Shown piece by piece: positions 15,352 through 23,084 of a stretch of 38,213 nucleotides of DNA (its first letter is position 1; the number at the start of each line of letters is the position of its first letter). Position numbers and translations under genes: made by a program. The DNA is from Planctomycetaceae bacterium (lineage in GTDB: Bacteria; Planctomycetota; Planctomycetia; Pirellulales; Pirellulaceae): the NCBI GenBank assembly GCA_012729315.1, contig JAAYDI010000075.1, positions 1 through 38,213 of the forward strand, written 5' to 3'. The notes beneath the pieces were generated by a model. That model had not been told where the DNA came from. It ran no database searches and saw nothing but the letters and a program-made list of their open reading frames with translations.

Positions 15352-15813
15352 ATGGCAGCACACTCCGTATTCAAGCAGATGCTCGACGTGGTCGCTACCG
15401 AGATTCAAGGCCTGCACCTCACAGGTCTGCCCGACAATCGCGTCGTTGTGCGCCGCTTACCGCATGACGGGGAAGCGTATTTCCCAGGCGTGACCGTTCA
15501 CCCTGTCAAGGAGATCTATCACGCCGGCACAAACATGCGGGAGGCCATCGGATATGGCTGCGCCGTGACGATGGTGGTCAACAACGAGAACGACCAGGAT
15601 TACCTGCTTGATCGCCTGCTGGAATGGCGTGAGAAGATTCGCAGGTACTTCGTAGAGAACCCTACGCTCACGGGGATCACGGCTACGGGCGCGTCGATGT
15701 GCACGTTGAAAGTGGAGCATGGAGATCCCATCGACTGGAACGACCTGATCAAGAAGAACTATGACGTGAGTACGCTGATCGTCCGCGCGTACGTGTGGGA
15801 AACTCGGACCTGA
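15352..15813 (+). CDS. Tail terminator (tail completion) candidate
   Basis: The 153-residue product begins with a helix, follows with beta strands (about 28-65 and 68-78), a second helix rich in Leu/Arg (about 83-100), and ends in strands that finish with an aromatic V-W-E-T motif. This alpha/beta order, the size, and its place directly upstream of the tail tube gene match tail terminators (gpU-like/tail completion proteins), which cap the tail tube and join it to the head. GAGGT precedes the start. No single residue pattern proves the family. Confidence 0.6.
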   Translation: MAAHSVFKQMLDVVATEIQGLHLTGLPDNRVVVRRLPHDGEAYFPGVTVHPVKEIYHAGTNMREAIGYGCAVTMVVNNENDQDYLLDRLLEWREKIRRYFVENPTLTGITATGASMCTLKVEHGDPIDWNDLIKKNYDVSTLIVRAYVWETRT

Positions 15814-15829
15814 GCTGGAAGACACTGAC

Positions 15830-16783
15830 ATGGGATGTGCACCAGGCGCGTTATCCAAACTCCTTGTCGAACCGGGCATCTACCCAGATCCGCTGATCGG
15901 CGCTTTCGATGCCTCGTCCGAAATCTACGACTTCAACCGCGAGAACATCAAGAAGCACGGCGTGCTGATCGGAGGCAACGCGATCACGGGCACGCGCAGT
16001 TCTTTCGCGAATCGCGTGCGTGAGGGCAGTTACCAGGTGGGTGGCCGTATCTTCACGTATACGTGTGCGGCGGATCTGGATAAGTGGCTGCCACGTATTC
16101 TGGGCGCGAACGAGGCCGCCACCGACACGTTCAAACTGGCCGAGCTATTGCCGAGCTTCGGCGTCCTGATTGACCGCGTCTCGGGGTGTTTCCTTTACAG
16201 AGGCGGCATGGTCGACACCGCAGTATGGCGTGGCCAGGCGGGACCGGGCGATGGCGAGCCGGAACTGGTCGAGCAGATTCTCGACCTCCAGTTCCTGTCC
16301 GAAGACTCGACAGTGAGCTTCCCGGCCACACCTCCGATGCTGAGTACCGCTGCCAATCGGGCACCGTATATCGTTGCCGACAGCGTCCTGACGATCGGCT
16401 CCGCGTTTCAGTTCCACAACTTCGTCGTCGTCGTGCGCAATCACCTGCAGCCGCGGTGGGTGAACTCTCTGACACCCACGGCGTTGTGTCCACAGGACCG
16501 AACAGTGATGGTCCGTGCGACCTTCCCCTTCACGAAGTCGTCGGATGCTGTCCTGACTGGCCTCTATCAACTGGCAGCACGGAACACCGGGGTGACATCG
16601 ACGCTTGTCCTGCGTCCGTCCGGGTCGGCCTATGGCACGACGTTTAAATTCACAGGACTACAGTGGGCGCAGACCTCGCCGGTGGTGCGCGGCAAGGATG
16701 AGATTGTGCTGAACGTGGATTTCGCCGCACGCAAGACCGGCGCGGATGACGAGCTGGTCGTGGTCAACGACAATACAACGTGA
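15830..16783 (+). CDS. Major tail tube protein
   Basis: The 317-residue protein is mostly beta: an N-terminal arm, then strands with Gly-rich turns, including an R-E-G-S-Y-x-V-G-G-R segment near residues 63-73 and a helix-loop (about 82-97) typical of tail tube subunits. The second half repeats a similar strand pattern (about 180-310), which may be a duplicated or insertion domain. Tail tube proteins stack in rings to make the channel for DNA delivery. GGAAG lies upstream of the ATG. The preceding gene looks like a tail terminator, which supports the call. No sheath gene follows, so a long non-contractile tail is the simpler reading. Confidence 0.68.
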   Translation: MGCAPGALSKLLVEPGIYPDPLIGAFDASSEIYDFNRENIKKHGVLIGGNAITGTRSSFANRVREGSYQVGGRIFTYTCAADLDKWLPRILGANEAATDTFKLAELLPSFGVLIDRVSGCFLYRGGMVDTAVWRGQAGPGDGEPELVEQILDLQFLSEDSTVSFPATPPMLSTAANRAPYIVADSVLTIGSAFQFHNFVVVVRNHLQPRWVNSLTPTALCPQDRTVMVRATFPFTKSSDAVLTGLYQLAARNTGVTSTLVLRPSGSAYGTTFKFTGLQWAQTSPVVRGKDEIVLNVDFAARKTGADDELVVVNDNTT

Positions 16784-16787
16784 CATT

Positions 16788-17165
16788 ATGATGCCTCCCA
16801 ACCAACCTGAGTCACAGCCGCCTCCTGACACGAGCCACGCCGATCCGTTCGATCTCTCCGACGCGTTGCCGGCCGAGCCGATTGCGATGCAGGCCCCGTC
16901 CAAAGACGCCATAGTGGATGACGTGTGGCGGGCGCCTGCCGTGAAGGGCGCCGCACCACCTCCAGACCGAACACAGTCGGAAGGGACCGAGCAAGGCATC
17001 CGGGCGCCAGGGTTTGAGTCCATCCAGAGTGCGAACGACGTGGCCGGTGCCATGCACAACTACCAGGCCCAACTGGTATCCACGCTGACGACCATAACGC
17101 AAGTGTTGATTGAGACAACCTCCAGGCTGGAACAACTGGAGAATTACCTCGATAGATTGAGGTGA
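16788..17165 (+). CDS. Disordered/coiled-coil protein, possible tail assembly protein
   Basis: From the ATG at 16788 the product has 125 residues. Residues 1-75 are Pro/Ala/Asp/Ser-rich and probably disordered; the C-terminal 45 residues form a Leu/Ile/Thr-rich helix suited to a coiled coil. It starts four bases after the tail tube stop. In siphophages a tail assembly chaperone usually occupies this place, often with a ribosomal slip, but I see no slippery heptamer leading to a longer frame, so a chaperone role is only positional. Confidence 0.5.
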   Translation: MMPPNQPESQPPPDTSHADPFDLSDALPAEPIAMQAPSKDAIVDDVWRAPAVKGAAPPPDRTQSEGTEQGIRAPGFESIQSANDVAGAMHNYQAQLVSTLTTITQVLIETTSRLEQLENYLDRLR

Positions 17166-17168
17166 GAC

Positions 17169-17969
17169 GTGATTTTCAAGTTCGGCGATTACGTGCATGC
17201 GGCCAACGAAGTTGACCTGACGATGCTCACGCAGCAGCGCATGTACTCTCCGCGCAACTTCATGGTGTTCCTGCGCAAGACGCTGACGATCCAGGGTCAC
17301 ATCTGCGTGAGCGGGACGACTGCCATCACGGCAGCGATCAAGGCTCTGGAGCACGGCTACCTCAAAGAGATTCACAGCGTGGGTCTCTTTGAAGACGATG
17401 GCACCACACCGACAGCCCACGTGCTGTGGTCGGGATCGAACGCAGGATGCCTCAACGGCGTGCGACTCTTGACGCTCGATTACCCAAAAGCAGACGGCGG
17501 CGAGTATGCCACCGGCAGAACCTTCCGTGCTGTGTTTCAGGCCGACTACATCAAGGACGAGGGCCGCGATCTGATCGAGAGCCAGCTGTATTCCTGGGAG
17601 GAAACACTCACGGTGGTCGGCACGGGCGGGAGTGACTGGGAGCTGATTCCGCAGTTCATGGGACCGCCGGTCTTCCAGGTGAATTGCGAGATTACGCCGC
17701 AGCGGGTGATCCAGGCTGGTCAGTCGATCGGTGTGCTCGCGCACCTGTCCCCGCCGATGCCCTACTGGCCGGCGAACGCGCACGACAATCGCACACTGGT
17801 CCAGTATGGGACAGCCGAGAAAGTCGGCCACTATGGGCAGAGCATTCTCTACCCTGTGAAGTGGATGTATCACATGTCCTTCGTGCCTGGTCTGGGGTGC
17901 CCGGTCACAGGCGACTCCATTCCGAACATTCCTGCAGGTCTTCCTGTGACTCCCGACAGCCCGTACTAA
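17169..17969 (+). CDS. Probable tail or virion structural protein
   Basis: The GTG at 17169 is preceded by GAGGTGAG three to nine bases upstream. The 266-residue product is rich in strands and aromatic residues (Trp, Tyr, Phe), with an Ala-rich helix at about 54-65. The C-terminal part contains an R-T-L-V-Q-Y-G strand and ends in a Pro-rich tail. No catalytic signature is seen. Its place after the tail tube and before a beta-solenoid protein and a hub-like protein suggests a tail or baseplate component. The family is not recognised. Confidence 0.55.
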   Translation: MIFKFGDYVHAANEVDLTMLTQQRMYSPRNFMVFLRKTLTIQGHICVSGTTAITAAIKALEHGYLKEIHSVGLFEDDGTTPTAHVLWSGSNAGCLNGVRLLTLDYPKADGGEYATGRTFRAVFQADYIKDEGRDLIESQLYSWEETLTVVGTGGSDWELIPQFMGPPVFQVNCEITPQRVIQAGQSIGVLAHLSPPMPYWPANAHDNRTLVQYGTAEKVGHYGQSILYPVKWMYHMSFVPGLGCPVTGDSIPNIPAGLPVTPDSPY

Positions 17970-17989
17970 CAGCAGAGGCAGCGTAATCC

Positions 17990-19273
17990 ATGGCAGACAC
18001 ACGATACTGGTTGGGGGCGGCGATTCCGGTGCCCGAGGTGAAGTCGTACGAGTTCACGGGCACGTGGGTGGAAGGAGAAACGGCGTCCATCACGATTAAC
18101 GGGAAGACGCTTACGCTCACAGCCGGTACGACTGTAACGGTCGAACAGATGGCATCGGACATGGTCGACATGATCAATGGAGCCGGCGCCAATCAGAATG
18201 AGGGGCGCAGTGCGTTGGGATCTGCGATCGGTGAGTTCGCACCTCTCACAGCCTCATCGGATGCAGGCGTGGTGCTGATCACAGGCGCGGCGGACGGCCG
18301 GCCGATCGGGACTGTCACGGTCGGAGACGCGTCGACGGACGGGGCATTCTCGGCCAGCACTCCGGAAGTGGTGACCACTGGGACGGGTCCGAATTACGCG
18401 GACAACATTCACAATTGGAGCGGGGATGCGGTGCCGATCGCGGGCGACACGATCGTATTCGACCACCATGCCACGGCTGGCCCCAAGTTCAATATGGCGA
18501 TGGCGATTGCCCCCGCCGCCATTCACGTGACAGACGGCTTTCGGTACAGCATCGGCCTGCCCCAGGTCAATCGCGATACCGCGGCCCATCCGTTTGACGA
18601 GCACCTGCCCACCTATATGACCTTCACGTCCTGCGCGGACGTGCGGATTAATGCGGTCAACGCTGCGTCGATCCGGCTCGACTTTGGCGCGGCGGCCAGC
18701 GGCATCACCGTGGAGGGCACGGGACGGTCCAGCGAAACAGGCGTGCCGGCCCTGCTGATCAAGGCGAATCACGCATCCAACGCCCTGAATGTCGTAAATG
18801 GCGACGTGGGAGTGTGTGTGGAAACAGGGACTGTCGGGGCCCTTGGGACGTTATCTGTCGGTGGGCAAGGCGCTCCCTCAGTCAAGACGGGGAGCGGCGT
18901 CGCGCTGGCATCCGTGACGGTCAATTCCGGATCCTTGATCGCGCGTTCGGCGATCACCACGCTGGTCGTCAACGGCGGGTCCGTGGAACAGATTGGAGCC
19001 GCGATCGGCACCACCACGCTGACCATCAATGGCGGTTCATTCTTCCCACGGTCCTCGGGGACACACGCTAACGTCAATCAGAGTGCAGGTACCATTGACT
19101 GCACGCGTGATTGCCAGACGCGCACCGTCACGAATTACTACATGTATGGCGGAGCGCTCAAGGATCCGAACGGAACACTGACGCTGACCAACGGGCTGAG
19201 GATTTACCCGAAGCTGAGTGCTGTGTCCTTGGACTTACCGCCTATCCGTAAGTACACGCTGGGTGCCGTGTGA
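17990..19273 (+). CDS. Beta-rich tail protein with solenoid-like repeats
   Basis: The 427-residue protein opens with an alpha/beta domain (about 20-120) carrying V-E-G-E-T-A-S-I-T-I-type strands and an amphipathic helix. The region from about 240 to 385 is a series of short beta strands with recurring Asn-Gly-Gly and Val-Asn-x-Gly-Ser turns spaced roughly 18-22 residues apart, the pattern of a beta-helix or beta-solenoid. The C terminus returns to ordinary strands. Such proteins in phage tails are usually spikes, fibres or carbohydrate-contacting parts. It lies between tail tube and hub candidates, so it could be a tail-surface decoration. AGAGG precedes the ATG. Confidence 0.55.
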   Translation: MADTRYWLGAAIPVPEVKSYEFTGTWVEGETASITINGKTLTLTAGTTVTVEQMASDMVDMINGAGANQNEGRSALGSAIGEFAPLTASSDAGVVLITGAADGRPIGTVTVGDASTDGAFSASTPEVVTTGTGPNYADNIHNWSGDAVPIAGDTIVFDHHATAGPKFNMAMAIAPAAIHVTDGFRYSIGLPQVNRDTAAHPFDEHLPTYMTFTSCADVRINAVNAASIRLDFGAAASGITVEGTGRSSETGVPALLIKANHASNALNVVNGDVGVCVETGTVGALGTLSVGGQGAPSVKTGSGVALASVTVNSGSLIARSAITTLVVNGGSVEQIGAAIGTTTLTINGGSFFPRSSGTHANVNQSAGTIDCTRDCQTRTVTNYYMYGGALKDPNGTLTLTNGLRIYPKLSAVSLDLPPIRKYTLGAV

Positions 19274-19276
19274 GCC

Positions 19277-20851
19277 ATGAGCTATCTGTACTATGCGACA
19301 TTCCCCGGGTTACAGATCACGCGTGCGGATTTTCTTTTCACGCACGGGATCACTCCCTCAACGGCCGTGGTCTATGCCGTAGCCATGGCCCCTGGGGCGT
19401 CCGTCGGCGACCTGGTGTTCATGTGCAATGAGCAGATGCTCATGACCTTCAAGGACTGTGCGATCGTGCAGTCGACCCTCACGCCGCCGAGCACGATGCG
19501 CGGGTTCCGGATGCGCCTGGCCATTGCGGACCGACGCTGGAAGTGGCGCTATCAGTTGCTCAGTGGGCGATACAACGTGCGGAAAGCGGACAACATGATT
19601 CGGCAGGACACGTCCCGCACGTACCGGGAGCTGCTGGAGATCGTACTCCAGGCCTTGGGTGAGACTCAGTACACGATCACGCTCCCCGAGGAGAACCTCG
19701 AGGCGCCGGAAGTGGACTGGTATCGCCAACGCGCTGACCTGCAGTTGGCGTGGTTGTGCGACCGGATCGGTTGCATGATCACGCTGGGACTGGATAATGC
19801 AATCCACGTGTGTCCCAACGGCGAAGGTCCGATCTATCCGCCCAACGGCCTGGAGTTTCAGCCCTACATCAACACGTATCCGGCCGACTATCCGGCCGAG
19901 GTGCGGGCGACATTTGCCCCCACTCGGTTCCAGATGAAAGTGAAGTTGGAGGCAGTGGGACTGGACACCGACGGCGAGGTGAAGCCGATCGCCGACCTGT
20001 CATATGCCGTCGACTGGGAGACCGAGGTACCGGGCATCTGGGGGGCCGTGTCTGATGGGGAGGAGCGGCAATTAGCGCGCGACACCGTATATCGTTGGTA
20101 CCGCGTATCCGAGTTCGCGGGCGGCGGGCTCGACCTGCCCGTCGATGAATACACGATCACCAGCATTGACGACATTCTGCCGATTCTCCCTGGCCTCGTC
20201 ACAGCCACAGAGGACAACTATCCTACGCGTCCTTACGTCGAAGGGTACTTCTTCAATGGCGATCTCAAGGACGAGAACGAGGAGGAGGGCGGCTTCGCCA
20301 GGTGGGATGACGCGTTTGTGTTGGACCACGAACACGGCATCGTGAAGTTCCCGTACCCTGTCTATAACCTGACCGCGGCAGGCTGGCGTGCGGCGCCGGA
20401 ACTGTATCTGACGTGCGCATTCCAGGCCCGTAGCGACCCGATGGCTGGTTGGTGGGGCTACGAATATCCGTACGCCTTAGATCTCGGTCCGGTGGCTGGC
20501 TACGGTCATGTGCAGGTAGAGCAGCCGGATAGCTTCCAGGCGATCGTCCAGCACTACGAGGAGACGCAGCCGACGGACATCACCGAAAACACCGGCCACA
20601 TTGCGGAGCAGGGTGCGATGCTGGCGCGGTCGTTCGCGAAGCACTACGAGGCCGTGCCGCAGATGAGCATGCAGTGGAACGGGATCATACCGTACGCTGT
20701 GTGCGGCAACGTCCATGCCATGCGCTGGAAATGCGGTGGTGGTCCCGCCATGACCTGGGGCGGCAGGAACTTGTCCTACAACACGCAGACGCCGTCGTAT
20801 GCGGAGCGCAGAATTCGCAATGAGGGATCTCGGAGGTTGCATCTGTGTTAG
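19277..20851 (+). CDS. Tail hub / baseplate hub-like protein
   Basis: The 524-residue protein has a strand-rich N terminus, then (about 110-180) a helix-turn region with R-T-Y-R-E-L-L-x-x-V-L-Q-A-L, a T-Q-Y-T-I-x-L-P strand, and A-D-L-Q-L-A-W-L-C-D-R-I-G followed by a strand ending near C-P-N-G-E-G-P. That sequence order is what I expect in gp27/gpD-like hub proteins, which form the trimeric ring below the tail tube. The C-terminal half is Tyr/Trp/Asp-rich with a dense acidic patch (about 331-342). It overlaps the next gene by 7 bases. The weak ribosome-binding site suggests coupling to the upstream gene. No lysozyme domain is fused to it. Confidence 0.55.
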   Translation: MSYLYYATFPGLQITRADFLFTHGITPSTAVVYAVAMAPGASVGDLVFMCNEQMLMTFKDCAIVQSTLTPPSTMRGFRMRLAIADRRWKWRYQLLSGRYNVRKADNMIRQDTSRTYRELLEIVLQALGETQYTITLPEENLEAPEVDWYRQRADLQLAWLCDRIGCMITLGLDNAIHVCPNGEGPIYPPNGLEFQPYINTYPADYPAEVRATFAPTRFQMKVKLEAVGLDTDGEVKPIADLSYAVDWETEVPGIWGAVSDGEERQLARDTVYRWYRVSEFAGGGLDLPVDEYTITSIDDILPILPGLVTATEDNYPTRPYVEGYFFNGDLKDENEEEGGFARWDDAFVLDHEHGIVKFPYPVYNLTAAGWRAAPELYLTCAFQARSDPMAGWWGYEYPYALDLGPVAGYGHVQVEQPDSFQAIVQHYEETQPTDITENTGHIAEQGAMLARSFAKHYEAVPQMSMQWNGIIPYAVCGNVHAMRWKCGGGPAMTWGGRNLSYNTQTPSYAERRIRNEGSRRLHLC

Positions 20852-21495
20852 GACAGTTTCACGTCACAAAATGGGTCGAAGCCGTCGCGGAAGTTTACAT
20901 CCCTCCCTTCGCAGTCACACGCATCAAAGGCGCCGTGTGGGAGAACCCTGGACGTACCGTACTGCAGGTCGATCAATGCGCCATCGACAACGACTTCCCT
21001 GTGGCGGTCAATAGCCATCAACCGATGGCAGCGGGCAAGCCGGGCCTCGTGGCCCTGGAGGGTGTGGTCTATGTGCTGTACGACAACGACAGCACACCGG
21101 CCAACGGTCAGTTCTGGGGAGCACAGGCCAACTCGTTTGAAATCAAAGAGGGAAACTCTGGCTTCGTCATCCTGGGTGATGTGGACACTGCGCGCGGCGT
21201 CGTCTTGGTGAATGTCTCCGCGACCATGGATGGCGAAATAGGTGGATGTCTGGCCGAACACCACCCCGGACGTGGCACTGAGTTCGACATCCACCTTGGT
21301 CACTGGAGCAGCAGTCTCCACAAGTGGGTCTATGAGGCGAGCGCAACGGTCCCAGCGATCGATTGGCGGCATGGCGTCCCGTATCCATCCTCTGGAGCTA
21401 CAGGACTGTTTCGGGCACGACCCTCAGATGAACACGGCATTATCTATGAAACATTAGCCTTGGACTGCACGTCTCCAGGTACATGCGGAAGTTAG
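20845..21495 (+). CDS. Virion protein of unknown family (tail region)
   Basis: A GTG at 20845 with GGAGG nine bases upstream, inside the previous gene, gives 216 residues. The product is beta-rich with many Val, Gly and His residues and no clear motif; it has few Cys residues except near its end. Its layout of short strands separated by Gly/Asp turns resembles minor tail proteins. It overlaps the hub-like gene and is followed three bases later by a Cys-rich gene, so the three are coexpressed. Function unknown. Confidence 0.55.
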   Translation: MLGQFHVTKWVEAVAEVYIPPFAVTRIKGAVWENPGRTVLQVDQCAIDNDFPVAVNSHQPMAAGKPGLVALEGVVYVLYDNDSTPANGQFWGAQANSFEIKEGNSGFVILGDVDTARGVVLVNVSATMDGEIGGCLAEHHPGRGTEFDIHLGHWSSSLHKWVYEASATVPAIDWRHGVPYPSSGATGLFRARPSDEHGIIYETLALDCTSPGTCGS

Positions 21496-21498
21496 CTC

Positions 21499-22611
21499 AT
21501 GGGTGCGCGCCGCCGCTGCTGTTGCGAAGTAATCTGCTGGTACTTTGTGGAACCATTCGACCAGTCTCTGTCTGGCACGACAGACATGGGTGCGAATTGG
21601 AATGAGGTGGTGGGTGACTGGGGCGTGATTGGATGGCGATGCGTCGAGGACTACTCAGCGGGTGGTAGCACCGCGAACGCATTGATTATCACGACACAAC
21701 AGCAGCCTCTTGCGTCTGCCGGCGAGCAATACCTGTCGCTCGATATCTACGATCCGCAGACGGGGGACATCTACTACCTCTACCCAGCATGTACGGGCAC
21801 ATCCAGGAAGGGCGCACTGGAAGCCAAGTTTGAGTGTCTTGACGCGTCAACGTCTCCGCAGACGTGGGATGTCACTATTGGCACTGAAACAGAGACGATG
21901 GAAATTGTCCCGAATGAATTCGGATGGGTGCGAGCGATCTGCTGCGTGGACCACACAGCTGGCCAGGCGAAAGCGTGGATGAACTATGGAGTCATCGCCG
22001 CATGCTGGGATGATTCCGCCGATCCCGGCGCTGGCAGATACAGCGGCTTCGGCCACGACAACAGCGGCCGTGATCCGTACGGCATCATTTGCGACAACTA
22101 TTTCGTGGGCGAGTTGTGGACGGGCGATCAGATCTGCTACGACTGCTTCTGCCGTTGCCGGAAATTCGCACCCAGCCGAGAACTGAAACTGACGATCTTT
22201 GGCGCGACTGGCAGGTACGCGTGCGCGGGCGGGGCTTCAACGCCCATGCTCTGGGATAACGCCCCCGAAAAACAATACTGGTCTGGCCAGGTGCAGGTCA
22301 CGGGTCCGAATGGTCGGACGATCACAATTCTGTGTGTCATGCACTGTGCCGCCCAGGATCCAGCCGAGCATGAAGGGCAGAATTTCACGCTGTCACTGGA
22401 CTTCGTGGATAACGACTGTTGCCACATGAACCCTGATCGGTGCGATGGTGCGGAAGCGACTGTGTTGAGCACGTGCGTCCCATTTAACTTAGTGTTCGGA
22501 CCATATGAGGCGACCGGACCATACGGTGATCTGAATTGCCGTCTGTGTTACGACCCGCTGACGGAACTGGAGATTACGACTGGGGAGTTTTGGATCTCGG
22601 TGACAGAATGA
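21499..22611 (+). CDS. Cysteine-rich virion protein with lectin-like N-terminal half
   Basis: The 370-residue product contains 24 cysteines, including a run of three at residues 7-9, a CC at about 147-148, a C-x2-C-x-C-x-C cluster near residue 213-219, and a final CC and C-x2-C. Residues about 15-205 show a beta-sandwich pattern (Phe/Trp/Tyr strands, G-x-Y-x-x-F-G-H-D, a terminal D-N-Y strand) like a concanavalin/LamG lectin. So many Cys residues suggest metal binding in the cytoplasm, or disulfides if the protein reaches an oxidising space or the virion exterior. It overlaps the next gene by four bases (ATGA). No named family is claimed. Confidence 0.55.
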   Translation: MGARRRCCCEVICWYFVEPFDQSLSGTTDMGANWNEVVGDWGVIGWRCVEDYSAGGSTANALIITTQQQPLASAGEQYLSLDIYDPQTGDIYYLYPACTGTSRKGALEAKFECLDASTSPQTWDVTIGTETETMEIVPNEFGWVRAICCVDHTAGQAKAWMNYGVIAACWDDSADPGAGRYSGFGHDNSGRDPYGIICDNYFVGELWTGDQICYDCFCRCRKFAPSRELKLTIFGATGRYACAGGASTPMLWDNAPEKQYWSGQVQVTGPNGRTITILCVMHCAAQDPAEHEGQNFTLSLDFVDNDCCHMNPDRCDGAEATVLSTCVPFNLVFGPYEATGPYGDLNCRLCYDPLTELEITTGEFWISVTE

Positions 22612-23084
22612 GCATTACCCCTATTCACCAGTGCCAATGCAGAGGAGATGAAGCCGTCGCCCCCAACGGGACCTTTTGGTGCGATGCGCACCAATGCCGA
22701 AAAACGCAGCACTGGCTGCAACTCTGCAGGGAACGTGAGGACTACCGAGACGCATGGAATCGCGGGCAGGGCCCAGGGCAGATGGGCCACGCACGCGCCG
22801 CGTACAGCGTCAGCCGCACCCACTCCCAGGGAGTTGGCACAGAGCTGAGTAGAATGCTTGGTAGATGCCAGAAGTTCCAGCATCAGCAGCAGTTGGACGA
22901 CTGGGGTGTCGCCTGCTTGGAGCACATCCCTGAGATCGTGGCGTGGGTGCAGGAGTTCAGCCTGACGTTTCAGGACACGCAGATGGATGCACACACGATC
23001 GAGCGCATACTGCGACTGGTAGTGGAACGTGTGCAGACGAAGAGTCAGGTCGTCAAGGAGGTGGATGATGGGAGTGCTAAGTGA
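22608..23084 (+). CDS. Small Cys/His-rich protein, putative zinc binding
   Basis: The ATG at 22608 overlaps the previous stop as ATGA; the product has 158 residues. Residues 9-40 contain Cys9, Cys11, Cys25, His28, Cys30, His35 and Cys40, a plausible zinc site. The rest is helical, with a Trp/Leu-rich helix (about 96-120) and a final charged helix. Its N-terminal cysteine layout fits with the Cys-rich gene before it. I recall comparable short Cys/His proteins next to tail genes in planctomycete-like phages, but cannot verify that. Function unknown; a virion or assembly accessory is likely. Confidence 0.5.
   Translation: MSITPIHQCQCRGDEAVAPNGTFWCDAHQCRKTQHWLQLCREREDYRDAWNRGQGPGQMGHARAAYSVSRTHSQGVGTELSRMLGRCQKFQHQQQLDDWGVACLEHIPEIVAWVQEFSLTFQDTQMDAHTIERILRLVVERVQTKSQVVKEVDDGSAK

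Noticed and set aside
16788-17171. Programmed frameshift of tail assembly chaperone type after the tail tube gene
   Set aside because: No slippery heptamer leads from this frame to a longer one; the next gene has its own GAGGTGAG and GTG start.
16812-18002. 396-codon minus-strand frame spanning two plus-strand genes
   Set aside because: Crosses several tightly spaced plus-strand genes with good ribosome-binding sites; composition is antisense-like.
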